NCBI RefSeq assembly: GCF_009905375.1
Contig: NC_133647.1
Span: 51,208,506-51,272,505, forward strand
DNA from: Apium graveolens
Taxonomy: Eukaryota; Streptophyta; Magnoliopsida; Apiales; Apiaceae
DNA length: 64,000 bases
Reading direction: 5' to 3'
The translations under genes were made by a program, and so were the position numbers. Shown here one piece after another: positions 1 to 11,342 of this stretch (within the stretch, counting starts at the first letter, position 1; each line of letters starts with the position of its first letter). The notes beneath the pieces are model-generated. The model had not been told where the DNA came from and searched no databases. It saw only the letters and a program-made list of their open reading frames with translations.

Positions 1-320
1 TAATCATCCGATTTATTTTATAACACAAGGTCGATTTATATCACATACTTCTATACGTATCATGTTTGATCATATCATTGTCATATATTTTCAAGAAAAC
101 TCTCAATTTCCAATCCTCTCAAATTTCTTTAAAGATTCATCTAGCTCACTCCACAAGATAATCGGGGGTGGCATACTCATTAGTAGCTCCCTATAACCTG
201 GTAGCGGCTATCTTCCGAAGCACACGTATCCTCACTCTAGATTCTTCTAACATTTCTTAATGCCTTGTGTACTCACCATATATTATAGCTTTCAAATCCA
301 TCCTTCTGGGTGTTGTCACT

Positions 321-605
321 TCATAAGACGAGTTTTGAACGGATGTTATAGAACAGAATGTAGAGTAGACAGAAAAGCTGCGCACACGACTGAATATCCG
401 GTAGAACTAGAATCAGCGATGGGGGAAATTCTCGAATAGATAGTCTCGCATCAGGGGATGAGATAATAATGTGAAAAGGTACAACCGTCGCAACAGGAGG
501 TGACATGGCGGATACCGGCGGACGAGCAAGGCGTGAATCAGATGATAGTCTTCCGAATGAAGGCTCTGAATGATTAGACGATCCGGGAATAAAAGAATCT
601 TCCAT
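321..605 (-). pseudogene. Possible leader ORF before gag, element A
   Basis: An open frame of about 94 codons lies downstream of the primer site, starting at the ATG at 605. It is rich in Ser and Pro. The segment RPPVSAMSPP followed by VPFH resembles RPPVPPSSPT followed by IPYH in the leader ORF of gypsy element F (60701-61264), and both have a later PDIQ. This suggests a related, decayed extra ORF between primer site and gag. It has no domain I recognise and could be chance. Confidence 0.35.
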
Positions 606-782
606 CACCGCTATCTAAAAATCGCGTCACTAGATAAGGATGTCAAATTTCATCACGAATCCCACTAAAACCTTCTATTTGATCGCACTCAACCTCTCGA
701 CGTTCTATATTTCTATTTCCTAATCATAACCCTCTATCCATTCCCGACAATCTAGGCTTGTTTCAATGACTTATAACTTGTA

Positions 783-794
783 GCTCTGATACCA
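783..794 (-). other. Primer-binding site, gypsy element A
   Basis: On the minus strand this reads TGGTATCAGAGC, the standard plant initiator-Met tRNA primer site, three bases inside the LTR end at 798. It fixes both the element's orientation and its LTR boundary. Confidence 0.9.
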
Positions 795-797
795 ACC

Positions 798-2975
798 TGT
801 GATGCCATCCAAACCCAGGTCAGAAGTTTGGGGCTCACAACACACACCACAATAATTAAAACTGTATATAAATGATAATATGCATTGACCCTTGTGTACA
901 CAACCACGGATCGTAACAGGTTAAAGTATGAAAACAAACCACAACCTTAACTTTTATTACATCATACCAAAACCCAACTAGTTCAACTTACAACCGATAA
1001 TGATGTCGTTCTTACAATCTTGCATAACTCCTCTACAATATAAAGCTCCTGTTAGCTCAATTCGACTTAACCTGGAATCCTATCTCGCACACTGAACTGG
1101 GAATCCTCGTTACCAACAATTTCCTTTTTCAACTGTTGAAAACATAAAAAGATTTGCAAGAGTGAGCTTACTAGCTCAGCAAGTAATAATAGAAGCAATT
1201 GAGGTTAAACATTCACCAATTGAAATGATTCGGAAGAATCAAGTTTCGGAATAAGCAATGATTAGAATTGGATATTCACTTTTCATTTTAAAAACCAAGG
1301 TTAGGCTGCTGATCAGTCACGCACTAACCCCGAGCGAGGCTCCCAGCTTTGCTCTATATACTGGATCCAAGGCACGCATTGGCCTATTATGACCACGAAT
1401 CTGGTCTGACCACGAATCTGGTCCACATTTATAAAACTATCCAATTCTAAAACAATTCAATATGATAACCAATGTAAATCAATAAGCTGAATCATAAACA
1501 TCATTTATCTTGAAGCATAGGGTGATTCATAATACCAAGTAGGTATAACAAGGGATTCAAAAAGATTGGCTTTCAATCAAGGAAAGAATCTGAAAGTAGA
1601 ATACCAAGGATTCAAGGGTTCCAAGAATTGGTCTTCTGTTAAACAAGGATAAGGGTTGGTATGTTAAGAAACTCAATATCAGAATCAGTATGTAGTAGAT
1701 ATGTATTTGTGGAGTAGTATCGTATGTGTTTGGATCATATTTGGGAATTCAACAATCAATGGTTTGTGAAGAACAAGGCTTATGGCTCAAGATCAAGAAG
1801 AATCAGGGTTCAAGGTTAAATAGTTTATAGCACTTGCAATATAAAACATGAGTGATTTTGAACAATAGCGACATGTTATGAAACAGTTCAAAAATATTTT
1901 CCATATATCTTTAAAGAAAGGTTCAGAAGTACTTGCCTTATCATCGAAGATTTCCACTTTACTTGTACTCATCTAACAGTTTTATTCATCAACCACTTTT
2001 CTTCTCTTTCTATGCCTTGCTTCTATTTATCAATCATTCTCCTTCTCTTTCTACGCTTTGATTCCATTTATGGATCACTGATTTCCTTTTATATGCCTTG
2101 CTGACTCTTGATTTATGGGCAAAAACAAATGGTTCATTCAGAAATAAGATTTCGAGAGCTTCATTTTGATATGCTGCACGCCCGAATCGGAGTTCGGTAA
2201 CGCCTTCGTTCATAAGATTGATTCTCAAGAACGTATCGTTTTCAGGGTTTTTCTCTGTAATTACTATATTTTTACTGGATGTAAATGAATAAACGAGTAA
2301 AATAAAATAATAAATAGGCTATATATATATTTGGAATATTGGTTCGTTTTGGATCGTTCTGGATCGTTAAATTAGTTGCTTAGCCGCTAAGTAACTGTAA
2401 TAATGATCCGATTTGATATCAGTTTTGGATAATTATCCCAACCGGGCTTTTTATAAAAGACTCTATACGATAATAATGTAATAATATCTCGTCTTTCGAG
2501 AATACGGGTTTCGTTGATTCACCGAAATGATTATCGTATCGAAAATCTTGCACCGGGCCGCGCACGAGTCAAATCGTAATCCAGATCGAAAAGGTCAAAA
2601 CACGGAAAATATCCGGAATTACCAGATTAGGTTAGGAAGGAGGTTTCGGAAGAGTTTCGGGTTGTAAAAACGTAAAAACAGTTGAAGTCGGACGATTCCC
2701 GGCTTTATAAAATAGTTTTGTAGTTATTCAGAAAATAATTCATAAATTCATAAATCAATATAAAATCATTTAACAGCCCAAAAATTACCAGAAAAATACC
2801 GTAATTATCTATATTTTATTTTGGTTATAATAAAATTAACATACTTATACTTTATCACATATAATCATCCACATATCCACACCAATCATCAGATAATTCA
2901 CCAAAAATCACATAATAATCATATAAAAATTATTTATTGATAAAAATAATTACACGCGATATCCCGGATGTTACA
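798..2975 (-). repeat. 5' LTR of gypsy element A
   Basis: In element orientation the LTR starts TGTAACATCCGGGATATC at 2975 and ends GGCATCACA at 798, three bases before the primer site. It is about 2.18 kb and has the TG...CA ends of retroviral LTRs. A GCAAG-AGTGAGC...GCTCA hairpin-like box at 1156-1185 is shared with the other gypsy LTRs in the window. A short direct repeat containing GACCACGAATCTGGTC lies at about 1390-1425. The second LTR is off the window, so age cannot be judged. Confidence 0.85.
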
Positions 2976-3967
2976 TTACAAAGGGAAATTAAAATGGTTA
3001 AAATTAACTACGAATCATGCATAACAATAACACATGAACCTAAGCTAGCATGACAACTTCTAAATCCTTAAATTCACTGTCGCTTTATTAAAGATCAACA
3101 CGCTATCTTACAAGTTCGCGACTCTTATAAGACGAATAAGCACAACCAGTTCGCGACTCTTATAAGACGAATAAACACAACCAATACTAGGTTATCATAC
3201 AATAACCACTAACTAAGGCATTAAAACAATTTAACTAAAGAAATCCATAAGTAAATCCGCTAGAACCCCACAAAAACGATTAGCCCATAATCGGACTCAT
3301 CATCAACGTGGGTTCCGATGAAAGCATGGTATAATGAACGTAGTATTTATACTGAATAAATAACAAAACCAAGTACGAAACAAGATTAAGGTTCACGAAT
3401 AAGAAAACTAGCATCAAAGTTACAACTTAGAACAAAGATTCACAAGTAAAAACAAGATCTTCTTCGTCTTCGTTGAATCGTGCTAACACGGTCTTCTTAT
3501 GTCTCTCCTTGTGCTCTGGTACGTCTCTCCCTTGAAAACGTCCTTTATTTGAATATATATAGCAGCCCCATGCAAGATAGAAGTCCTCCAATTGTAATTA
3601 GATTAGAATCAGGATTCTGTGATCCCGACCCAGCGCGGCCGCGTGCTTGACCAGCGTGGGCTCGCTGCCTTTCTGACAAATTGGCGTGGCCGCGTGCTAG
3701 ACCAGTGCGGGCGCGCCGTACTTCTGGAAAAAACTCCTGATTTCTTCTTTTCCTTGCTTCTTCGAGCCGGCTTTCCACGAGCTTTTATTCGAAAACCACC
3801 TTAACACCAAATTAGCATCAAAACAATGCTACTTCACCAGAATACCTAGATAATGCCTGAATTGCAAAAACACTAGAAAACACGTTAAAATACTAACAAC
3901 TTGAGTACAAATGCATCAATTCAAAGCTTAATAGAGCATTATAAAGTTTCATAAATGCCACTCAACA
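2976..3967 (-). repeat. Athila 3' LTR, truncated
   Basis: Matches 14250-15122 of the 5' LTR throughout. In element orientation it starts TGTTGAGTGGC at 3967. About 0.5 kb of its far end is missing because gypsy A was inserted at 2976. It carries the GC-rich block (about 3621-3723) and a TATA-like tract near 3551-3563, as in the other LTR. A 33-bp tandem duplication at about 3114-3180 (CGCGACTCTTATAAGACG repeated) is absent from the 5' LTR. Confidence 0.88.
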
Positions 3968-4001
3968 TACCCCCAAACTTGAATCGATGCTTGTCCTCAA
4001 G
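3968..4001 (-). other. Athila polypurine tract and adjoining box
   Basis: On the minus strand a purine run AAGTTTGGGGGTA ends next to the 3' LTR start, as expected for the plus-strand primer. The preceding bases (TTGAGGACAA) form a longer box. A close copy of the whole box lies at 5107-5138, just past the accessory ORF. Confidence 0.8.
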
Positions 4002-5254
4002 CATAAATAGACTCAAAGAACAAGAAATAAAAATGCATGAATGCAACGATCCCAATAGAATAACTAAACCAATCAACAAGCAACATCTCAACAAAGGCAT
4101 TTACTCGCATAAAGATCAATCAAATCATACAAATTAACTTACAAACTAGAGATGTGTGTGTGTGCAACTGCTTACAGATATACTATCGTAACTAGAACAA
4201 TAATCATGACTCACTACTCATCAAGGCAATCACAAGGTTATAAATAAAATCAAAATCTAGACTCAAAATAACTTACAACACTTCAATTCTTATATTGGAT
4301 TTTTATATGGATTCATGCTTTTATTCAAACAAAACAACACACATATGCTTATTTGATCGTGCAATGAATGAGGTCCACAAAAGACTTATACAATAGTACC
4401 CATATAGTGAGCGTTAGGTTAGCGGATCCCAGACTATCAAAGCCTTAGGTCACTAGGCACAAAGTCCCCTAAGAACTTAATAACTCGAGTACTAAAGAGC
4501 CCACTCGTGATCAATTTTACATAACACTTATTTTTTTTCTTTTTCTTTTCTTTTCTTTTTTTCTTTTCTCTTTTTTCCTCAATTTTTGAACGAGTGTGTT
4601 TCGCTCCATCTCATTCAACTCTAGACTACTCATATAAATATGAGCCGGCTACTAGTCATTTGACACATAGCCACAATAACTAGCAATGAAATCCAATTTT
4701 TCTCCAATTTCTAAAAAACCATATTATTTTATTATTAAGAGAATATCCTAAATTTTAAATATAAATAAGTGATTAAACCTCGACAAACAAACGAATCATG
4801 ATCATGATATAGCACTTAAGCAACCTATAAGACTTAGTGAAATACAAGTGTCTCTAGCATGCAAATCAACTTAATACGACTTAACATCTCTAAATACGAC
4901 ATCACTACACTAGCATCAATATCACATTTCAATAGGAAAAACCATCTACGGGATCATGTTATAATGCAAATGCATGAAATATATGAACAAACTAACATAA
5001 AAACTATCAAAAAAAACTAGATGGAAAAATATGCAAATATATGAACTAAACTATCATGAATATGAAACTATATGCGACTCACACAAAACATATTCCTTCA
5101 TCTACTACCCCCAAATTTAAAATATTCATTGTCCTCAATAAAGGTAATAGTAAGGAATCAGGCATACCTAATCAGAATCAGGCTCCTCACCCTCAACGGG
5201 TGGAGTGTCAAGTGTGTCCGGAGGTGGATACACGGAATCCTCACCAAAAACTGG
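4002..5254 (-). other. Athila 3' non-coding region
   Basis: About 1.2 kb between the accessory ORF and the polypurine tract. I see no supported gene. It contains a long pyrimidine tract at about 4530-4580 (purine-rich on the element strand) and a second polypurine-type box at 5107-5138 with the same pattern as 3969-4001 (TTGAGGACAA, spacer, TTTGGGGGT). A long non-coding 3' region is usual in Athila. Confidence 0.6.
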
Positions 5255-6129
5255 TCACTGGATGTCAACACCGGTGGCTCTGAAAGATGTCCCCAATGCA
5301 TGGGTGAGATCACCTGCAAACCTCCTGTGGATGTCATGCATCGCATCCATCCTCCTAGCCAGACGCCTGTAATGCGTCATGCTCATGCCAGCTCCCATAT
5401 CATCTTCTTCCTCCTCCTCATATGCCTCCTGCGATGGCCTCGCCTCATCTCCTAGCTGAGATCTCCAAGCAGTCCTACTTGCCTGAATGGCCCGTGCAGC
5501 TGGCCTCCCACTAGGTAGATGGTCAAAAGTGTAACCAAGCCCCTTCAGATCGGGCTTGCCTCCATCCCACTCTTGCATCATAGCCAAAGTAGTGTTGTCA
5601 ATAGGAGCATTCAGGATCTGTAACTGCTTATGTGCGGGCCAATAAACACCAACTGCCACGCACAACTTCGTAACAATGGACGCATACGGAATAGACCTCG
5701 TGGTACTCCCCCTCAAGAACTTCAGAATACCCTGATAAATCACCATCCCCATATCCACATAATTGCCCTGAAGAATGCCCCACAACAGCCGTGCACGCTC
5801 CACAGTAATCTCATGCACATGAGAAGATGGCATGATGTTAGCAAAAATAAATATGTTCCATGCACGGGCAAATCTGTTCATGCAAGAAGCCGGGAACATG
5901 GAATACTCAGTAATGCCCCTCTTGATCTTCCAGTGAGTATCGAGCATGCATAGTGTAGCAACAATAAGATCCAGATCAAAGTCCTCTGGAGTCTTATCGT
6001 TCCAAGTGTCCTGCCCGGGCTTCCTCACAGGCTGCTCAGTCACCATCCTAATAGCCTCCGTACTGTACTCCAAAGTCCTGCCTCGGTGGTGCTGCTGCTT
6101 ACTTGTGTTCTTTGTCTCTTGGGTGCCAT
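5255..6129 (-). pseudogene. Athila accessory ORF, plant-transposon-domain protein
   Basis: This ORF follows pol on the same strand, where Athila elements carry an env-like or accessory ORF. The best start is the ATG at 6129, which reads MAPKRQRTQ. A frameshift at about 6065-6100 then joins the long frame that runs to 5255. The 6130-6391 part of that long open frame is probably leader, not protein. The middle part, with FARAWNIFIFANIMPSSHV, ERARLLWGIL and IPYASIVTKLC, looks like the 'putative plant transposon protein' family (PF20167 from memory). An acidic run EEEEEDD and a helical C-terminus follow. I see no transmembrane segment or signal peptide, so an envelope role is not supported. Its function is unknown. 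Confidence 0.65.
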
Positions 6130-6546
6130 TGAAATTGAGTAGAGAGAATAAGAGTTTGTGTTTGAGAGAGAATTTTTGTTTAAGAATTTGTGAAGTGGTG
6201 AAGAAGTTTGTGTCTAAGTGTATGTATTTATAGGTGGTGAAAAGAGAATTATATATGGAATAGAAGTGGGATTTGATTATGGGAATAATGGGAGTAATGG
6301 GTTTGATTTGGAGAGGGAAATTTGGGATGTGGGAAAGTAAAATTCGGTTAGGAATTGATTTTGTAGCAAAACTCCCGATTTTCACTTTCAAAACTGCCTT
6401 TTATTTTTTTCTGAGTCGGGACCATGGCGCGGGCGCGCGCAACTTCTGCCAAATCGTCACGGCCGCGCACTGGATCAGTGCAGGTGCGCCGTGTTTCTGT
6501 GATTTCAGCGCAGCCGCGTGCTAGGACAGGACGGGCATGCCTGGCT
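6130..6546 (-). promoter_or_regulatory. Candidate internal promoter for Athila accessory ORF
   Basis: On the minus strand, CTATAAATACA (TATA box core 6225-6232) lies 96 bases before the ATG at 6129. It is followed by an A/C-rich leader with CTCTCTC tracts, like a plant pol II 5' UTR. Further upstream, 6411-6546 is a GC-rich block that resembles the block upstream of the TATA box in the Athila LTRs (14773-14880 and 3621-3723). Shared elements are GGCCGCG repeats, a TCGGGA edge, and a pyrimidine stretch like CTGATTTCTTCTTTTCC. TATA spacing, leader and start are directly visible. Promoter function is inferred. Confidence 0.55.
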
Positions 6547-6639
6547 TCTGTAGTTAGCCCTCAATTTTTCACTTTTTCTGATTTTTTTGTGATTTTCTCT
6601 TTTCCTCTTGCTTCCTGTACTTACTAATATAAAACAAAC

Positions 6640-6673
6640 TTGGGTTGCCTCCCAAGAAGCGCTTGCTTTACGT
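6640..6673 (-). other. Conserved palindromic box after Athila pol
   Basis: The plus strand reads TTGGGTTGCCTCCCAA followed by GAAGCGCTT. The first part is an inverted repeat (TTGGG...CCCAA) that could fold as a hairpin. I recall this box as common in plant Athila elements just after pol. It lies between the integrase stop and the internal promoter, so it may act in RNA processing, but that is a guess. Confidence 0.5.
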
Positions 6674-6767
6674 CGTTAGCTTGACATAGAACTCGATATC
6701 AAACGGATAATAAAACGGCACTAACCGCCTCGTGGTTTTCCGTGTCGCCATAGTAATTCTTCAACCT

Positions 6768-9629
6768 CTAACCATTTACCTTTAATGCTTGGCCCGGATC
6801 ATTCTCAAAAATCTCCACTGCTCCATGTGGAAACACAGTTTTGACAACAAACGGCGCTGACCATCTTGACTTCAACTTTCCAGGAAAAAGACGGAGACGA
6901 GAGTTGAACAAAAGAACTTGTTGCCCTGACACAAATGATTTGAGCACTAGACCTCGATCATGCCACCTCTTGACTTTCTCCTTATACATTTTATTGTTCT
7001 CATATGCTTGAAGTCGAAGTTCGTCGAGCTCATTCAATTGAAGCATCCTCTTCTTTCCAGCTGCATCCAAATCCAGATTTAATTTCTTCAAAGCCCAATA
7101 CGCTTTATGCTCTAGCTCCACCGGAAAATGACACCCTTTACCATAAATGAACTGATACGGTGACATCCCTAGCGGAGCTGTTTGATACGCCCAAACAGCT
7201 TCATCAAGCTTCAAAGACCAATCATTTCTTGATGGACACAACTTTCTCTAAAATGTGCTTGATCTCCCTATTAGAAACCTCGGCTTGACCATTTTTCTGA
7301 GGATGATAAGCCGTATGAATGCGATGATTCACATTATACCTTTGCATCAAAGCAGTGAACTTGCGGTTATAGAAATGCGACCCTTCATCACTGATTACGA
7401 CTCTTGGAGTTCCAAATCTTGTGAATATCTGCTTGTGAAGAAAATTAAGCACTACCTTAGCATCGTTCATTGGCAACGCCTTAACTTCAACCCATTTCGA
7501 CATATAATCAACCGCCAACAAGATATACTGATTGTTACCAGATGAGACAAATGGCCCCATGAAGTCAATTCCCCAAACATCGAAGACTTCGACCTCGAGA
7601 AGTATATTAAAAGGCATTTCATCTTTCTTGGAAATATTACCCATACGGTGACATCGATCACATTTCAAAACAAACTGATGAGCATCTTTAAACAAAGTTG
7701 GCCAAAAGAAACCTGCTTGAAGAATACGAGATGTTGTCTTTTCTCCACCATAATATCCTCCATAAGCCGTTGAGTGGCAATCTCGCAAGATCCCCCCATT
7801 TCACTATAAGGAATACATCTCCTGATGATTTGGTCAACTCCTTGGCGAAAAAGAAACGGCTCATCTTGTTGGGTTTCGAGCACATAAATGCAATGGAAAC
7901 AGTAATTAAAAACCTAAAAAAACAGAATTTTCGAAACCCACCGCAGGATCCATACGAAAAACATATATTTAATTCATTGATCAGATTGTTTACCTTAAGA
8001 AGATTTACCAATTGGTTGACTAATGGAGATCCAAAACTTGTTCAATCACCATGCATCCCGCTCCCGCGATCTACGCTCTATCGGTATCCACACGAATGCT
8101 TGAACTCAAGCATTGAATGTGTACTAGCACAAAATTGTTTCTTCTTGCTCTCTTCATCTTCTCCCTTGGTGGCTAGGGTTTTAGTAAAACTCTTGCTTGC
8201 AAAATCAGCCACACAAGAGATATTATACAGAGAGTATAATAAGAATTATAACTCTTAACTAATTAGGAGTTATTATTAATTCGAAATTCCTATTATTATA
8301 ATAATTAAGTCACACTTAATTAACAACTGAATTTCATAGTTAATATTAGTAAATTCGAATATCAATATTTATCTAATTAATTAAGTCATACTTTATTAAT
8401 ATTATAAATAATTCGAATTACTTTTATATAATTTAAATCCAATTTAAATTAAATAATCCTTCAAGCATTCTTAGTGTGTGACCCAATAGGTTATTATTAC
8501 GTTGGCAACGAATTTTAAATCTAATTTAAAATCGTAAACAATGAGCGGTATTTAGTAATATATCAATGCTACCCAAGTAATAATAATTAAATCGGTGATC
8601 GATTAAACCTTTTGTGAATAATGTACAATGTAATATAATCCCTTTAACCAAATATTATAGATTAAACTAGAGGCATGTAATGTGTCATCCTCATCATAGT
8701 TTAATCCAAGTTTCCTTGATCAATGAGTAGACTATCATATCAAATCAACATTTGAGCGTGGCCACGCATTTGATAGTCTAGCTCACACAAGAGGCCAATA
8801 AATATCACTCCTAAAATAGGAAGGTTAAATTCCATCTAGATCATTCATATTTCTCATACGATTCATAATATACCCAATGTCCACTTTTATCATTAACCGG
8901 TCAAGGATAACTTTTAATAGAATTAATGTATATTAATTCTCGTATAGAAATATAATGACTTCAGGTCTAAGGACCATTACATCATTATCACTGTGAGAAT
9001 TACTTATGACACAAAAGACATGTAGAATCTCACATTGGGTCTGTCCAGAACCATGTACATATACATTTGCCTGTGTTTTTGACTTTAGTATCACTATACC
9101 TATGATCAATGAGATGTGATCATCAGTCAACAAACACACCAGTCTTAATGCATTATTATTGTCCCTTTATAATAATACTCGACTAGGGACCTTTAGAAAT
9201 ATTGATACTATTCTCATAATCTCATTTCTAAGTCACGTACTTATAGATATAGAATTGCATATCATATTCCAAACACATTTATTAATCTAACATTTATATC
9301 GCGGTAAATTAAGAATTAATAAATTATAAAGAGAATAATCGATAGAACATAAACATTAATAATCCTAATATCTTAAACTAAAACATCATAGTGTTGTCTC
9401 GAGGGAACGAACACTAACACATCCCACATATACCACTTCACTTCATGTAGAAACTTCTTCCTTTGAGCGGGAGTCAACTCTGGAGGCATAATGTTACTTA
9501 CAAGGTAGTTCACTATATCAGCGAACCACGGTTCTTCTGCTTGCACTCCAAATAACTGCTCATCGGGAATAAACACATTAATCAAAGACTTATCTTGTGA
9601 AGTAGCAATTGGATCCTCTAAATGAGAGA
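6768..9629 (-). pseudogene. Athila integrase, split by a solo LTR
   Basis: This integrase inserts Athila cDNA into the genome. From the N-terminal side it starts with PWFADIVNYLV (about 9500) and VKWYMWD (about 9430). It is then interrupted by the solo LTR at 7867-9419 and resumes with EPFLFRQGVDQ. The zinc-finger cysteines (CDRC), the core GIDFMGPF, ISDEGSHF and GQAEVSNREI, with all three DDE acidic residues, lie between 7222 and 7788. The C-terminal part continues in another frame (6768-7241) through YQTAPLGMSPYQFIYGK. Frameshifts near 7230 and 7790 and the LTR insertion inactivate it. Confidence 0.85.
7867..9419 (-). mobile_element. Solo copia LTR inside Athila integrase
   Basis: A 1,553-bp AT-rich segment begins TGTTGGGTTTCG and ends CACTAACA. 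It is flanked by CATCT (7862-7866) and CATCC (9420-9424), a 5-bp target-site duplication with one change. Removing it restores the Athila reading WD-EPFLFRQG. It has no coding capacity and no second LTR, so it is a solo LTR left by unequal recombination. Its layout resembles the copia B LTR (TGTTGG start, a 'gtatcca' segment, GTGTGACCC then TAGGTT), which suggests a related family and minus orientation. I have not aligned it fully. Confidence 0.85.
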
Positions 9630-11342
9630 GATGATCGGTGACTTAATTTTCAGTCCTTTTTCTGTCCTTGATCTCTAACTCAAACTCCTGAAGTAAAAGA
9701 ACCCATAGAATCAACCTTGGCTTTGAGTCCTTCTTCGAGATGAGATATCGAATTGCCGCGTGATCAGTGAAAACTGTCACTTTCGTCCCAAGTAGATACG
9801 ATCAAAATTTCTCAAAACCATAGACGATAGCCAAAAGTTCTTTCTCAGTAGTGGTGTCATTCAGTTGAGCACTATTATGAGTCTTACTAGCATAGTAGAC
9901 TACATGAAATATGTTGTTCTTGCGTTGCCCAAGAACTGCTCCAACTGCATAGTCGCTTGCATCGCACATCATTTTAAATGGTTCAGACCCATCATGTACA
10001 GTTATGACAGGTGCTGTAATTAAACTCTTCTTTAATGTCTCAAAAGAAGCAAGGCACTCGTCATCAAACTTGAAAGGAACGTCTTTCTCTAGCAAATTGC
10101 ACAACAGCTTTGAAATCTTCGAGAAATCCTTGATGAAACGCCTATAGAAACCCGCATGACCAAGAAAAATGTGAATTCCCTTAACAGATGTGGGTGGAGG
10201 AAGATTTTCGATCACCCCCACCTTGGCTTTGTGCACCTCAAGTCCCTTGCTAGAAACCTTGTGACCAAGAATGATGCCTTGATGCACCATAAAATAATAT
10301 TTCTCCCAATTGAGAACCAAGTTGGTCTCAACGCACCTTTTCAGCACTAACCCAAGATTGTGCAAGCATTCATCATAAGAAGTTCCAAAGACCGAGAATC
10401 ATCCACGAACACTTCTATGTTATTTCCAATCATATCAGAGAAGATAACCATCATACATCTCTGAAAAGTGGTTGGCGCTCCATATAGCCCAAAAGAAACT
10501 CTTCGGAATGCAAAAGTGTCGAAAGGATATGTGAATGTAGTCTTCTCTTGATCTTCTGGGGCGATACAAATCTGATTATATCCCGAATAGCCATCCAGAA
10601 GACAATAGTAATCATGCATAGCCAGTCTATCAAGCATCTGATCAATGAAAGAAAGAGGGAAGTGATCCTTCCTTGTAGCCTTGTTCAGCGTCCTATAATT
10701 CATGCAAACTCTCCACCCCGTGACTGTTCGTGTAGGAATAAGCTCATTCTTCTCATTTGCTACCACAGTGATACCACCTTTCTTTGGCACACACTAATCT
10801 GGACTCACCTATGAACTAACAGAAATAGGATAGATGATCCATGCATCTAGCCACTTAAGGATTTTCTTCTTCACAACCTCTTTCATAATCAGATTTAGCC
10901 TTCTCTGTTGCTCAATAGTAGGCATGCTTCCTTCCTCTAGCAGAATTTTGTGCATACAATAAGAAGGGCTAATTCCCTTGATATTTGCTATAGTCCAACC
11001 AATTTCCGATTTGAACTCTCTAATAATTTTCAAAAGCTTCTCCTCATCGGTACCTGAAAGGTCAGATGCAATAATAACAGGTAAAGTAGATGCATCACCT
11101 AAAAATGCATACCTCAAATGTTCAGGTAAAGGTTTAAGCTCCAGAGTAGGAGCTTCCTCAATAGATGGCTTGAGGTGCTTCGAAGAACTTTTCAACTCCT
11201 TCAATCCAAGAGATTCAAAAGGCATATCCATCTTTCGCTTCCAGGGAGAAGCATTCAAATATTGTAAGTGCTCATCACCGTCATCATCTTTGCTATCAGA
11301 ATTCCCTAATAAGGCCTTCTCTAAAGCATCGGACCTTAGCAA
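9630..11342 (-). pseudogene. Athila reverse transcriptase and RNase H
   Basis: This protein copies element RNA to DNA and degrades the RNA strand. RT motifs are visible: VCMNYRTLNKATRKDHFPL, LLDGYSGYNQI, SFGLYGAPTTFQRCM, and VFVDD as the catalytic Asp pair, all within 10347-10790. The upstream connection (10809-11342) contains IREFKSEIGWTIANIKGISP. RNase H follows in 9802-10365 with MCDASDYAVGAVLGQR and TTEKELLAIVY, then [11 protein letters not shown] near 9740. Stops near 10800 and a frameshift just after VFVDD (about 10370) break the frame. It is inactive as it stands. Confidence 0.88.

Larger units (their letters stand above)
1..2975 (-). mobile_element. Gypsy element A, 5' LTR and leader
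   Basis: This is the 5' end of a minus-strand Ty3/gypsy element whose gag-pol lies beyond the left edge. Reading down from 2975 it holds a full LTR (798-2975), a primer site (783-794) and leader DNA with one small ORF. It was inserted into the 3' LTR of the Athila element, because Athila LTR homology starts exactly at 2976. The likely target-site duplication is TTACA at 2976-2980, whose partner lies off the window. Apart from the small ORF, positions 1-320 and 606-782 show nothing I can name. Confidence 0.8.

Noticed and set aside
3545..3804. Basic ORFs on both strands in the Athila LTR
   Set aside because: They are produced by the GC-rich promoter block, and a similar ORF recurs at 14774-14959. 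No protein evidence.
5072..5953. Several plus-strand ORFs at 5056-6233
   Set aside because: They are antisense shadows of the Athila accessory ORF. They show no domain, and the sense frame has clear family features.
7698..8258. 186-codon plus-strand ORF
   Set aside because: It spans the junction between Athila integrase (antisense) and the solo copia LTR, so it cannot be a natural gene.
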